Positions 26,706-36,444 are shown, counted from the first letter of the stretch. The stretch is DNA of 64,000 bases from Flammeovirga agarivorans (GCF_012641475.1 NZ_JABAIL010000001.1:558001-622000); one strand, 5' to 3'. Notes: generated by a model not told the origin, from the letters alone. Numbers and translations: made by a program.

Positions 26706-26827
26706 TATAAACTAGCATAAAAATACTAATAATTGTCCCCTCATCTGACTTCTTTAAATTTTACTATTTATAAATCTATTCTCTTTTGTAAATTGTAAAA
26801 GCTTAATCTAGCCACAACAAACTGAAT

Positions 26828-29176
26828 ATGACTCCTCGACTAAAAAGCATCTGCTATTGGTTACTGCTATCCCTACTAACTTTTCTTGTTTCATGCGAAA
26901 AAGAAGAGCCTATACAACAGGGGACTATGACTATTTCTTTTGATCCACAAGAAGTAGCTAATATTGCTTTGTCTAATCTTTCTTTACAGATTTATGATGA
27001 GTCTGGAGAAAAACTAATCGAGAGTTACAATCGTTATGCTGATATCCCTAAAGTGGTCACTCTTAATGAAGGGAAGTATACCGCTCTATTCTTTAATAAT
27101 CAAAACTCAAATCAACCTAACTTTTATAATCCATTTTATTACAGTAGTGAGTCATTTACTGTATTACCCAATGAAAACTCTTTGGTATACTTTACATCGA
27201 AGCTAGAAACAAAGAAGATTAACATTCAATTGAGTCAAGATGTAGTAAACTTATATGAAGATGTTGTTATTGAGATTTCTGATGAATTCGGTACACTGTC
27301 TTTCTCAACAGATGAGATTAGAACAGGCTATTTCTTAGGTGAAGAATTTTATGTCAATATCATCTATAAAGATCAAGGTTTTGAGCGATTTAATGTAGAT
27401 ACTTTAAGGTCTATTAGTACTGAAGTGATTAACCAACTGGCAATTAAAAGAACCGGTGAAGATCAAAACTCAATGGTACTACCAGAGTATCAGCAAAAGT
27501 TTATGGACATTGGAGATGCACAGCCTGTAGGTAGTTTTTCTATTCTACCTTATGCGGTGAAAGGTATGGCAACAGAAATGCTTTTTACGGAAGATGAAAA
27601 TGTGGAATATATCTCTTACGATTTTGGAAATGGAGCAGGTCTTATCGTTACATCTTCATTAAATGATCCCTTAAGTTATACTTACAATGCTGGTGGACTT
27701 TATTCGGTATCGCTAGTAATTGTAAATGGATATGCTAGAGATACGTTAGCAGCTCAACAAATAGAAGTCTTGCCTGCGGAAACTTTATTGTCACAAGACG
27801 TTGTAGGCGATAAGAAAGTTTTTGTTGAGGTAGATGGTACCAATAATAAAGTAGACGAGTTTATCTACAATTTTGGAGATGGAAATATTATAATTTCTAA
27901 TAATGATACTTTGACTCATCACTATGTTAGTCATGGAAATTATAATATTGATGTTTCGATGAAAATCGATGAACAAGTATTACCGTTGGAAACGAAATCA
28001 ATTGAAATTACCCCAGATTGCCAAGATGAACTGATGTTATTACTTGCTGGAGGTTGTGATAGCGAAGGGAAAACATGGAAGTTATCTGTTAGCGAAGGTG
28101 CAATAGGTATTGGAGATGAAGCTTCGGAATCATCAGACCTATATACAAGTAATAGTGGATATTTCATTGGTAATAACGTAGAAAATAGAAGTTTTGAAAA
28201 TTCATTAGCTTCTCGATTTACATTTACAGCTACAAGTGAAGATCAATTTACAGTAGCAGTAAACGCAGATTACCAGATAAACCATTGGAGCTTGAGTGAT
28301 TCTGAAGAAACAGTTGAGTTTGAAACTCTTTATTCGGGTCCGAAAGTATTTAATTTCAATTATACTGTTGATAACGGTAAAGATGTAATTTCATTTACTG
28401 ATAATGGTTATTTAGCATATTATGAAGAGTACAACTCTTTACCAATAGTAAACTATGAAGTTGTTTCAATTTCTGAAACAGAACTCTATTTAAGATACTT
28501 GATAGAGTATGAAGGTTTGGTTAGTTATAGATACATTAAATATGTTCAAGAAGATGTTGTCGAAGAGGTTGAACTTGATACACCTTTAGAGGAAAGAAGC
28601 ATTAATTTTCCTTTCAATAGTAATTTAAATGGAACTGTTGGAGATGAGGAATTGTCCTTTCAAATCAAGGATATCGATGGAGAATTCGTTTTAAATCCAA
28701 ATAACACACAAGAAAATGTGTTTTCTTATGCTAAAAATGATAATATTATTCATTATATTTATCTTCAACTAAATCACCGATTAGACCTTTCATCAAGAAA
28801 CTCTTTTAGTCTGGATGTATATTTTCCCTCTACAAATGACTATCAAACTATTGGTCTTCATGAAGATTGGAGTGATACTGACGGAAGTTTAGACCCAGTC
28901 GTATCAATAAAACTTGGAAACTCCAAAAAAGGTGAATCATCTTGGGACACATATGCTGCTGTATCTCAGGTAGTAAATCAGTCTGATCAATGGGAAACGA
29001 TCACTTTTACATTCTCTGAATTTGAAGTGACTGACAAGTCAACAGGAGAAGTCATTTATAATGATGTATCCGAAGCGACAGATTACGATCAGATAATTAT
29101 TCAATTAGGCGGAGAAGGACATGCTCGGCCAGGCACATTTTTTATTAAAAACTTTACTTATTATGAAAGTCAATAA
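26828..29176 (+). CDS. Large lipoprotein with PKD-like domains
   Basis: 782 residues. A lipobox LVSC (Cys23) marks it for the outer membrane or surface. It has a beta-rich N-terminal region (about 30-230), then two PKD-like domains (about 250-315 'ISYDFGNGAG...LSYTYNAGGLYSVSLVI' and about 335-395 'FIYNFGDGN...THHYVSHGNYNIDVSM'), a central region starting 'CQDELMLLLAGGC' (about 399-590), and a C-terminal jelly-roll resembling a carbohydrate-binding module (about 625-780). This is the layout of glycan-binding surface lipoproteins, but no SusC/D pair adjoins it. Its last 14 bases overlap a small membrane-protein gene. Confidence 0.7.
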   Translation: MTPRLKSICYWLLLSLLTFLVSCEKEEPIQQGTMTISFDPQEVANIALSNLSLQIYDESGEKLIESYNRYADIPKVVTLNEGKYTALFFNNQNSNQPNFYNPFYYSSESFTVLPNENSLVYFTSKLETKKINIQLSQDVVNLYEDVVIEISDEFGTLSFSTDEIRTGYFLGEEFYVNIIYKDQGFERFNVDTLRSISTEVINQLAIKRTGEDQNSMVLPEYQQKFMDIGDAQPVGSFSILPYAVKGMATEMLFTEDENVEYISYDFGNGAGLIVTSSLNDPLSYTYNAGGLYSVSLVIVNGYARDTLAAQQIEVLPAETLLSQDVVGDKKVFVEVDGTNNKVDEFIYNFGDGNIIISNNDTLTHHYVSHGNYNIDVSMKIDEQVLPLETKSIEITPDCQDELMLLLAGGCDSEGKTWKLSVSEGAIGIGDEASESSDLYTSNSGYFIGNNVENRSFENSLASRFTFTATSEDQFTVAVNADYQINHWSLSDSEETVEFETLYSGPKVFNFNYTVDNGKDVISFTDNGYLAYYEEYNSLPIVNYEVVSISETELYLRYLIEYEGLVSYRYIKYVQEDVVEEVELDTPLEERSINFPFNSNLNGTVGDEELSFQIKDIDGEFVLNPNNTQENVFSYAKNDNIIHYIYLQLNHRLDLSSRNSFSLDVYFPSTNDYQTIGLHEDWSDTDGSLDPVVSIKLGNSKKGESSWDTYAAVSQVVNQSDQWETITFTFSEFEVTDKSTGEVIYNDVSEATDYDQIIIQLGGEGHARPGTFFIKNFTYYESQ

Positions 29177-29333
29177 ACTAACCATCATTTTAGCCGGATT
29201 GTTACTATCAATTGTAAGCGTAGGACTACTAAACGTTGGATCACACCCATCCATTCCAGTAATGATGTGTTTAGGAGGCGTAATTTCAGCCTTCTATTAC
29301 TCGATGTATTATAATCATAAGTCGATTAATTAA
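29163..29333 (+). CDS. Small two-helix membrane protein
   Basis: 56 residues starting at the ATG at 29163, inside the last codons of the PKD lipoprotein gene (14-base overlap), which implies translational coupling. The longer version from 29121 lies entirely within the upstream gene and lacks sense. Two hydrophobic stretches (about 6-24 and 30-48) separated by a short turn predict a hairpin in the inner membrane. No family was recognised. Confidence 0.6.
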   Translation: MKVNKLTIILAGLLLSIVSVGLLNVGSHPSIPVMMCLGGVISAFYYSMYYNHKSIN

Positions 29334-29341
29334 AATAATCT

Positions 29342-29384
29342 CTATCTACTTTCTAAGTGGAGATAAACCTTAGAAAGTAGATAG
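29342..29384. terminator. Perfect 16-bp inverted repeat after the PKD operon
   Basis: CTATCTACTTTCTAAG / CTTAGAAAGTAGATAG with an 11-base loop. It sits 8 bases past the stop of the small membrane gene and on the other side follows a minus-strand gene. A strong U-run is missing, so a shared 3'-end structure is likely but a different role is possible. Confidence 0.55.
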
Positions 29385-29437
29385 AAAAACAAAAGACAGT
29401 TCATAGACTGCCTCCTGTTATACTGTGGATTTATTCT

Positions 29438-30013
29438 TTACCAAATAAAATAACCTACACTCAATAGGTATTGATTGCTTTCAATGCTGTTACTTCCAGT
29501 TATAATATTAGCTCCTCTTTGGTATTTTAGGTCGACTGTAAACTTCTTGATATCAGCACCAACACCTGCTTGCCAGCCCCAACCAAAATCATTTAATTCT
29601 AAATTACTGTCGAAATCCGCAAGGTTATCTCTAACGGTTTTTTGAGCAATTACACCCCCAAAGCCTCTTACAGCAATTTCGCCAAGGCTGAAACGAGCAC
29701 CTAATAAAATAGGTACTTCCACTCTATTCGTAATTAATTCTTGCTCAACATCATTGTATGATAATGTGCTTCCGGCATTAGTATAATTTGCCTCAATTTG
29801 TGCATAGATGGGAAGTACAGGAATATTTGCTCGTAACATTATACCTCCTTCCCAAGATTGTCTTGTATCTGTATTAATTCCATGATTACCGCTGATTGAA
29901 AAATCAGACATACCCACAGCAGTTTTAACACCAAAATTTAAGAGTTTGTCTTGTGCATTAGCAAATTGATAAAACGACAAAGAACACAGGATAATAAAAA
30001 AGATTTTTTTCAT
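29438..30013 (-). CDS. Small outer-membrane beta-barrel protein (PorT/OmpA-like barrel)
   Basis: 191 residues: signal peptide (1-20, ending ANAQ) and eight or so amphipathic strands ending in the aromatic 'LLSVGYFIW'. It resembles the Bacteroidota PorT-type barrel domain. It lacks a peptidoglycan-binding domain. It lies 113 bases downstream of the response regulator on the same strand but after a terminator hairpin, so it is probably a separate unit. Confidence 0.72.
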   Translation of the reverse strand: MKKIFFIILCSLSFYQFANAQDKLLNFGVKTAVGMSDFSISGNHGINTDTRQSWEGGIMLRANIPVLPIYAQIEANYTNAGSTLSYNDVEQELITNRVEVPILLGARFSLGEIAVRGFGGVIAQKTVRDNLADFDSNLELNDFGWGWQAGVGADIKKFTVDLKYQRGANIITGSNSIESNQYLLSVGYFIW

Positions 30014-30067
30014 TTTGTAAGATGATTAATGATTAAAAATAGGTTCATTTAGGACGTAAAAAGCCAG

Positions 30068-30084
30068 GCCATAAATTATATGGC
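30068..30084 (-). terminator. Terminator downstream of the LytTR regulator
   Basis: A 6-bp stem GCCATA / TATGGC with a 5-base loop; on the minus strand it is followed a few bases later by TTTTTACG. Confidence 0.5.
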
Positions 30085-30126
30085 AGAAATTTTACAAGAA
30101 AATGATGATTTATATAATAAGCAGAC

Positions 30127-30879
30127 TTATAAGTCTAGCCACTCTTTAAATGCTTTTACTCGGTCTCGACTAACAATGATCTCTTCATCAGGTGCATTTA
30201 CCTCTACTTGCAATCTAGAATTGAACCATGTGTTGATCTTAGAAATACTATTTACATGAATGATATATTTTCTGTTTACCCTAAAGAAAGTAGTAGGGTC
30301 AAGTTCAGTTTCCAAAGTGGTTATACTTTTGTCAACTGGGTATTTTCCATGATCAAACAGGTGTATAAAAGATAAACTGTCTTCATATTTGATGAATGCA
30401 ATTTGTTCAATGGAAATACTTTTTAATTGATCTCCAATATTAATGAGAAACCTTTGTTTGTATTCCTTTTTATTCGTTGTACTTACTTCTTTTAAAACCT
30501 TTTGATTGGAAGTCTGAAATAGGTTACCATAACTAATAAATTTGTCAATGACCCTTTTTATATCTTTTAAATCGTAAGGTTTTAGTACATAGTCGATACT
30601 ATTTAGTTGGAAAGACTTTAAAGCATATTCACTGTAAGCAGTGGTAAATATAATTGGTACATCCACATCGACAGTATCATAAATTTGAAAGCAATTGCCA
30701 TCACTTAATTCAATATCTTGAAAAATAAGGTCTGGAGCTTTGTTTTCCTGAAACCACTGAATACTATCTTCTACCGATTCAACCTTGTCAACGACATTTA
30801 TTTGAGGATCATACTGTGTGATTAACTTTTCTAATCTTTGTGCAGTATGTATCTCGTCTTCAATGATCAAAACGTTCAT
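30127..30879 (-). CDS. LytTR-type response regulator
   Basis: 250 residues. A receiver domain (1-120) has the acidic pocket (Glu7, Asp8), phosphoacceptor Asp55 in LIFQDIEL and the conserved Lys in 'YVLKPYD'. The C-terminal LytTR DNA-binding domain (about 145-248) shows 'FFRVNRKYIIHVNSI' and the closing 'EIIVSRDRVKAFKEWL'. The gene start overlaps the sensor kinase stop by 20 bases, so the pair is translated together. Targets are not visible here. Confidence 0.93.
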   Translation of the reverse strand: MNVLIIEDEIHTAQRLEKLITQYDPQINVVDKVESVEDSIQWFQENKAPDLIFQDIELSDGNCFQIYDTVDVDVPIIFTTAYSEYALKSFQLNSIDYVLKPYDLKDIKRVIDKFISYGNLFQTSNQKVLKEVSTTNKKEYKQRFLINIGDQLKSISIEQIAFIKYEDSLSFIHLFDHGKYPVDKSITTLETELDPTTFFRVNRKYIIHVNSISKINTWFNSRLQVEVNAPDEEIIVSRDRVKAFKEWLDL

Positions 30880-31909
30880 AATTCGAATGGTTTAGGATAG
30901 GAAGTAAAATGCTAAATGTATCTTTAGTTTCTTTAATGTGAATATTTTCCTGAGCAATTAATAAATAACGTTGTCTGATATTTTCTAAACCTAACCCTGT
31001 GGAGTTTTCTTCTCCTGTTTCTTTTTTGTTTAGGTTATTGCTAACAATGATGTAGTTTTCTTCAATGCCAATAGTGATTTTTAATGGCTGTTTTTTGGAT
31101 AACTTATTATGCTTAATCGCATTCTCAATTAAAGTTTGTAATGCTGTAGGTGGAATGTAAGTACTCTTTAAAGTTGGTTCATCTAAGTCTATCTGAAGAT
31201 GAACAGCATCATTAAATCGTGTCTTGATAAGAAAAAAATAATCTTCAACGATATTCATTTCTGTAGACATTTCCACTAATGTATGTTGGTTTTGAGCGAT
31301 AATATAACGTAAAGTCTTCGACAGTTTGATAATAAAGTCAGATGCCAAATTCTGATCAGTATGTACAATACTGGATAATACGCTTAGGCTGTTGAAAAGA
31401 AAGTGAGGTTCAATCTGTGCTTTTAATGCCATGTATTGAGATAACACTTTTTCCTTCTCTAACTCTTTAAATTGTAACTCTTGCTCTTTGTAATTAATGC
31501 TTTTTTTTAAATATAGGTTGGTCATATAAATCATCATATAGATGATAGATAAGCCAAAGGTTAACTCTGGGTTGATAAAGCTTATTTCTTCCCAAAGGTG
31601 AGCATTATTATATATCGTTGCATCTCCCCACATATAGATATTATTGGAGATAAGTCCAATAGTGAGTGAATACAAAATATTTAAACCTATTTGTATACGA
31701 GTTTCTCCTGGATAAATTCGTTTGTTGAGGTAACTAATAATATACCAGCAAAATAGCCAGAATGAAGTAAAGACCACTGTGAAAACAGCTGCTCTCTCAT
31801 TCAAAGGGAAAAAGCCACTGAAACTTCTATCGAAGCCTTTTATGGTTAATTGTATTAAAAATACAATTAGTAGGCGAATGAAAAATTTCTGTAAAGGTGA
31901 AAACTTCAT
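30860..31909 (-). CDS. LytS/YehU-type sensor histidine kinase
   Basis: 349 residues. Four hydrophobic N-terminal helices (about 10-25, 41-60, 72-90, 115-134) form a membrane sensor without a large periplasmic domain. A coiled linker leads to the His_kinase module: phosphoacceptor His169 in QIEPHFLFNSL, N-box TLIENAIKHN, and G-box STGLGLENIRQRY. This is the class that works with LytTR regulators, and the cognate gene overlaps its 3' end. A perfect -7 element (31934-31941) precedes it. Confidence 0.93.
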   Translation of the reverse strand: MKFSPLQKFFIRLLIVFLIQLTIKGFDRSFSGFFPLNERAAVFTVVFTSFWLFCWYIISYLNKRIYPGETRIQIGLNILYSLTIGLISNNIYMWGDATIYNNAHLWEEISFINPELTFGLSIIYMMIYMTNLYLKKSINYKEQELQFKELEKEKVLSQYMALKAQIEPHFLFNSLSVLSSIVHTDQNLASDFIIKLSKTLRYIIAQNQHTLVEMSTEMNIVEDYFFLIKTRFNDAVHLQIDLDEPTLKSTYIPPTALQTLIENAIKHNKLSKKQPLKITIGIEENYIIVSNNLNKKETGEENSTGLGLENIRQRYLLIAQENIHIKETKDTFSILLPILNHSNYERFDH

Positions 31910-31933
31910 TGATTTTAATTTTTTTCAACACTA

Positions 31934-31941
31934 CAAAGGTA
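31934..31941 (-). promoter_or_regulatory. -7 element upstream of the sensor kinase operon
   Basis: TACCTTTG on the minus strand matches TAnnTTTG exactly, 25 bases upstream of the kinase ATG. No TTTG was found at the ideal upstream spacing, so only the -7 part is supported. Confidence 0.45.
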
Positions 31942-32023
31942 AGTTACTGAAAAATCAAATCAGATGAATATTCTCTGAATTGTAGCATTTTCTGTTAAGC
32001 CGTAAAATTACACCGTTGAAATG

Positions 32024-33193
32024 TTAGAAACTCCATTTTAGTCTCCAGTTAATTTGAGAGCCACCTTGGCCGTATTGAGAATCCTCTTCTCCAAAGAAGA
32101 ACATACCAAAAACAAAAATTTCAAAATTGTCACTTAATGATGTCGTCGCATTACCACCAATATAATAAGAGCCATCATTACTATTAATAATACTATTTAC
32201 GCCTAACCTCGTTAATGGGGTGAGCTGGTATTGCATTTCATTAAAAAAGGCAAATCGACCGAGTGAAAGTGTTTTAGGAGTTAATTGAAAGTTAGGGTCG
32301 ATGGGACCGATAGCATCTGTAGCACCAGCACTATTATAGATAGTTTCTGTATGTAAATACAATGAATTTTTGAAAGTATAGTCTAAAGATATATCCATTA
32401 CAACAGAAGGTGATTCACCACTGTAATCAGGGTAAAAGAAAGTGCCTTCACCTTTAAAGCCTGCTCCTCCTATCTGTCCTTCCCAGCCCCAACCAAGGTT
32501 GTAGTTTTCTCTTACATAACCTGCAAGAAACTGGAAGTCATATTGCCATAAGTTCGTCTTAAACAGTGCTGCAGCATTGTAATACTCAAATTCATTGGAA
32601 GGAGAGAAGACAAACTCTATTGAACTTACCGGCCCTAGATAATTTCGGATTAGTATAGCATCAGCACCTGGTCTTTCTTCGTAGTCAAAGTCAAAAAATG
32701 AATAGGTGTTGAATAAGTCATTTGGGTTCCATACCATAGTCACTCCCCAGTTGATACGCTGTCTACCGACTCTTACTTGCCAATCTCCTGTTGAATAGTC
32801 AAAATAAAAACGATCAATTTGTGAGTTTAATACATATGAATTCCCATCTGTCCAATTATAAGACATATTGAATGCGTATTGATCTTGACTAGCAAATTGC
32901 TGTGCATAATCTGGGACATATTGCGGACTTGCACCAAACAATAACCGATTACGACCTTCTAATGCTAAAGTGATTTTATCTGAGGCATAATATTTAAAGT
33001 TTAAGCGATTGTGAAACAGGTTGTCAATAAACCACTCGTCATCAATATCAGTGGGTAAACTCACTGTTTGCATAAATTTTAAGTAACCACTAGAAACAAA
33101 GTTTTCTTTGAATTTACTGGTTTTTACCTCATCATCTTGAGCAAAAAGTAGTGTTGGTAGTAAAAGTAAAAAAGGTAGTAAGCTTTTTTTCAT
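32024..33193 (-). CDS. Outer-membrane beta-barrel protein of the LolA/ABC cassette
   Basis: 389 residues. A signal peptide (1-18, ending LFAQ) is followed by a barrel of many amphipathic strands ('RLNFKYYASDKITLALEGRN', 'FYFDYSTGDWQVRVGRQRINWG') and a terminal Phe ('WRLKWSF'). The 'VGRQRINWG' segment and overall length resemble porin-like barrels that accompany lipid-handling transport operons (DUF1302-like in Proteobacteria), but this resemblance is by eye only. It is the last gene of the tetR operon, 61 bases after the ATPase and beyond an internal hairpin. Confidence 0.72.
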   Translation of the reverse strand: MKKSLLPFLLLLPTLLFAQDDEVKTSKFKENFVSSGYLKFMQTVSLPTDIDDEWFIDNLFHNRLNFKYYASDKITLALEGRNRLLFGASPQYVPDYAQQFASQDQYAFNMSYNWTDGNSYVLNSQIDRFYFDYSTGDWQVRVGRQRINWGVTMVWNPNDLFNTYSFFDFDYEERPGADAILIRNYLGPVSSIEFVFSPSNEFEYYNAAALFKTNLWQYDFQFLAGYVRENYNLGWGWEGQIGGAGFKGEGTFFYPDYSGESPSVVMDISLDYTFKNSLYLHTETIYNSAGATDAIGPIDPNFQLTPKTLSLGRFAFFNEMQYQLTPLTRLGVNSIINSNDGSYYIGGNATTSLSDNFEIFVFGMFFFGEEDSQYGQGGSQINWRLKWSF

Positions 33194-33212
33194 TGTTGTA
33201 AGAGAAGTAGGT

Positions 33213-33244
33213 CAAGCACCCATAACTTAAGTCGTGGGTGCTTG
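33213..33244 (-). repeat. Intra-operonic hairpin between ATPase and barrel genes
   Basis: A 10-bp perfect stem CAAGCACCCA / TGGGTGCTTG with a 12-base loop that itself contains the palindrome ACTTAAGT. It lacks a U-run on the minus strand, so it is more likely an mRNA-stability or partial-termination element that sets a different level for the barrel protein. Confidence 0.5.
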
Positions 33245-33254
33245 AGTAGATATA

Positions 33255-33926
33255 TTATTTAGCGTCAATAATTTTACCGTCATCAAATTGAATCACTCTT
33301 TTAGCTCTATCCATTACTCTTTGGTCATGAGTAGCGATCACAAAAGTGATATTTTCCTTTTCATTAAGGTGCCTCATGATATCTAAAAGGTCAGAAGTAG
33401 CTTTTGAATCAAGGTTGGCAGTAGGTTCATCTGCTAAAATCAATTTAGGTTTTGAAGCTAATGCTCTTGCAACAGCTACACGTTGTTGCTGACCACCTGA
33501 AAGTTTGGTAGGAAACTGCTTGCCTTTATCACCAATACCAACAGCGTCTAATAACTCTTTTGAACGAGCAGCTCTTTCTGATTTTGGCTTTCCTTGCAAT
33601 TCCATAATGAACTCTACATTTTCTTCTGCAGTGAGTACAGGCATCAAGGAGTAGTCTTGAAAAACAAATCCAATATGATCTCTACGGTAAGTAATCATAT
33701 CAGCTGATGAACGATCATGAAGGTCAGTTCCATCAATTAAAACTTTACCTGATGTTGGTGTATCTAATCCTCCTAGAATATTCAAGAAAGTTGTTTTTCC
33801 ACAACCTGAAGGACCAACAACAGCGGTAAATTCACCTTCTTCTATTTTTAAGTTCACATGGTTTAAAGCGTGAACTGGAATTGTATCTGCGTTATATGTT
33901 TTGACTAAGTCTTTTATTTCGATCAT
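33255..33926 (-). CDS. ABC transporter ATP-binding protein (LolD-like)
   Basis: 223 residues, the typical LolD length. Walker A is GPSGCGKTT (38-46), the Q-loop VFQDYSLMP, signature LSGGQQQR, Walker B LILADEPTANLDS and the H-loop in IATHDQR. Unlike the ATPase at 11686, its signature motif is canonical. It energises the two FtsX-type permeases encoded immediately upstream, analogous to LolD with LolC and LolE. It lies 58 bases after the second permease. Confidence 0.92.
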   Translation of the reverse strand: MIEIKDLVKTYNADTIPVHALNHVNLKIEEGEFTAVVGPSGCGKTTFLNILGGLDTPTSGKVLIDGTDLHDRSSADMITYRRDHIGFVFQDYSLMPVLTAEENVEFIMELQGKPKSERAARSKELLDAVGIGDKGKQFPTKLSGGQQQRVAVARALASKPKLILADEPTANLDSKATSDLLDIMRHLNEKENITFVIATHDQRVMDRAKRVIQFDDGKIIDAK

Positions 33927-33984
33927 CTTAGTATGAATTTAAATTTGGAAATAGAGTGATGCATTGCTGCATTTTTTGATTGGA

Positions 33985-35196
33985 TTATCCTTTGTATCTC
34001 ACTGCTTCGGCAGGGTTTAATCGGATAGCTCTGAATGCAGGAGGTAAAGCCGAAACAATAGCTGTTACCAAGATCATAAAGAACAATGGAATGAAAGAAT
34101 CAGGCATTAATGGATAGACCACATTGCTGAACCCTGCGATTGAACTTTCCGAATACTTTAGACCATGTTCACCATAATAAGTAATCAATCCTATTGATAA
34201 TCCGGCACCAATTACACCTCCAATTAAAGAGATATAAATTGTTTCTAGTACAATCATAGTGAACACTTTAGTTCTATTTAATCCTACAGCCATTAATACA
34301 CCAAGCTCTCTAGATCTTTCCCAAATAGCCATTGTCATTGAGTTCAGAATACCGAAGCCTAAAGCGAAAAGTATGATACCTAAAATGATATAACTATTGG
34401 TATTGCCAGTCTCCGCTAAGGCACTTAACTCTGGCATTATTTCTCTCCAAGTTTGAATGTTCAAGTCTTTTTTAGTGATTTCACTTTTAAGATGATCTCT
34501 TAAACCATTAGGATTTGAACCACCTTCAATTGATGTCATTGCTATTTCATGAATAAACTTTTGCCCAGCATTTCTCCACATATCTTTGGATTGGGTAAAG
34601 GCTACAGTTTTATCAAAATCAGGAGAACTCGTAGCAAAAATACCAGCTACTCTATAGGCAGTATTGACCATTTCGTTATTAGGTCCCATATAGGCAATAA
34701 CGATCTTCGAACGGATCTTTACCTTCAACTTTTTTGCTAAACTTTGCCCAATAACAATTTGATTTTTTCTTTTTCCTTTGAAATAATCCCCTTCAATAAG
34801 AAAAGATTGAATCTCTGTAACATCCTTTTCCTTATTGGGATCCATGCCTATGATTTTGATTCCCTGACTATCGTTGGCAGATGAGGCCATACCATTGATA
34901 ATAACTCTAGGTGAGCAACCTTTTGTCAATGAATCTTTTTCTGCAATTTTAACGATGGCCTGATAGTTAGGAATAGAATCTTTAAAGCTGTTGTTAACTT
35001 CAAATCCTGTTTTATGAATTTGTACGTGGGCTAAATCTGTGATCAAAGATTCTTGTACTTTCGATTCCATCATCCCTGTGATCAGGGCCATGGTGAATAT
35101 CCCACCTAAAAGTCCAATAGCAATTGAGGCGATGAGGATACCACTTCTCATTTTGTTTCTCCAAACATTTCGCCACGATATTTTTGTAATCATCAT
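33985..35196 (-). CDS. FtsX/LolE-like ABC permease
   Basis: 403 residues with the LolC/E topology: an N-terminal helix (about 13-37), a large MacB-like periplasmic domain (about 40-265) and three C-terminal helices (about 270-400). 'WERSRELGVLMAVGLNRTKVF' is the coupling segment facing the ATPase, and the tail ends in 'IRLNPAEAVRYKG'. It is paired with a homologous permease 12 bases upstream, so the transporter is probably a heterodimer like LolCE. Confidence 0.9.
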   Translation of the reverse strand: MMITKISWRNVWRNKMRSGILIASIAIGLLGGIFTMALITGMMESKVQESLITDLAHVQIHKTGFEVNNSFKDSIPNYQAIVKIAEKDSLTKGCSPRVIINGMASSANDSQGIKIIGMDPNKEKDVTEIQSFLIEGDYFKGKRKNQIVIGQSLAKKLKVKIRSKIVIAYMGPNNEMVNTAYRVAGIFATSSPDFDKTVAFTQSKDMWRNAGQKFIHEIAMTSIEGGSNPNGLRDHLKSEITKKDLNIQTWREIMPELSALAETGNTNSYIILGIILFALGFGILNSMTMAIWERSRELGVLMAVGLNRTKVFTMIVLETIYISLIGGVIGAGLSIGLITYYGEHGLKYSESSIAGFSNVVYPLMPDSFIPLFFMILVTAIVSALPPAFRAIRLNPAEAVRYKG

Positions 35197-35208
35197 TGTA
35201 TTAAATGT

Positions 35209-36426
35209 TTAAGAGTGAATAGCTTCAACAGTTTTGATTCGAGATACATGAATCATAGGATAGATTGTACAGACGATCATGATAAATGCCATCAATAGTG
35301 CTTGAGGCCAAATAATATCTAAACTTGCAGTAAATCTTAAGATAGGTTCCATTCCCATTTTAGCCATAGCATCACCTTTTGCACCATCGATGTGAATAGG
35401 GTGATTTTCCATGTACAATAGGATAGGGAAGCCAGCAACAATAGAAGAAACGATGCCTATTAAACCAATAAATAATGATTCTTGTAAAAGCATACTGTAG
35501 ATTTTAGACTTCACCATACCTACTGCTGTAAGAATACCGAATTCTCTTTCCCTTTCGATTGTCATCATTAAAATGGTACTGAAAATTCCGAAAGCAATAA
35601 CGATATATAAGATATAGATCATGATCTTTCCACCTTCACGGTCAGTGTTAATCATATTGACCATCTCAGGTGATAATTCGTCCCAGCTCATTACCTCAAA
35701 TTTTGCTTTGTCAAGGCGGTCTCTCAGTTCAGTAACTGTTTGATCAATTTGTCTTGTGTCTTTGATATTTAGAATATATGCGTTCAGCATATTGGGAGCG
35801 GAAACAAAATATTGAACAGTAGGCAAAGACATATATACTACTTGATTGTTCATTTGTGGGTTGGGGTGCTTAATAATCCCTTGAATTTTATATAATTCAG
35901 CGGCACTAGCTCCATGGTATCCTTGACCAAGTAAGGCGAGTGTATCATTCACAGAGATTCCTAAATACTTGGCTAAACCTTCTCCAATGATAATGTCTTT
36001 ACTATCATTAGAAAGGTAAGTTCCCTTTACCATTTTTTGAGAAAGGCTACTTAATTGATCTTCACCTTCAGGTTCTGTACCCACTATCATTACACCTTTT
36101 GTAAGTGTGTCAGTAGCAGCCATTCCATAGGTTTCTAAACGACCAAAAGCTCCTTTTACATTTTTATCTGATAGTATTTTGTCTCTAGTGTCTTTGGAAT
36201 CTTCCATCAATTTATTGATTGATTTATCATTCCAATATCCTTCTTGATGAACTTGAGCATACCCCATATAGAATCTTGCAGCAGTATCAATCATCTGTCC
36301 ATAAGATCCTTCTTGAAGGGAACGCATCAAGATCGCCAAGATAACAGCGAAGAAGATGGAAGAAATACTCGTTATTGTTCTACGCTTACTTCTCCAAAGA
36401 TTTCGCCATGCAATTTTAGTAATCAT
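35209..36426 (-). CDS. FtsX/LolC-like ABC permease
   Basis: 405 residues, same architecture as its downstream neighbour: N-terminal helix (about 14-36), periplasmic domain (about 38-262), three C-terminal helices. The coupling segment reads 'EREREFGILTAVGMVKSKIY'. Its third periplasmic-to-membrane linker is followed by a short insertion with His/Asp/Lys residues ('YMENHPIHIDGAKGDAMAKMG', about 322-342) not seen in the partner, which gives the pair asymmetry. It starts 18 bases after the LolA-like gene. Confidence 0.9.
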   Translation of the reverse strand: MITKIAWRNLWRSKRRTITSISSIFFAVILAILMRSLQEGSYGQMIDTAARFYMGYAQVHQEGYWNDKSINKLMEDSKDTRDKILSDKNVKGAFGRLETYGMAATDTLTKGVMIVGTEPEGEDQLSSLSQKMVKGTYLSNDSKDIIIGEGLAKYLGISVNDTLALLGQGYHGASAAELYKIQGIIKHPNPQMNNQVVYMSLPTVQYFVSAPNMLNAYILNIKDTRQIDQTVTELRDRLDKAKFEVMSWDELSPEMVNMINTDREGGKIMIYILYIVIAFGIFSTILMMTIEREREFGILTAVGMVKSKIYSMLLQESLFIGLIGIVSSIVAGFPILLYMENHPIHIDGAKGDAMAKMGMEPILRFTASLDIIWPQALLMAFIMIVCTIYPMIHVSRIKTVEAIHS

Positions 36427-36444
36427 GGTAATCGTTGCTTTAAA

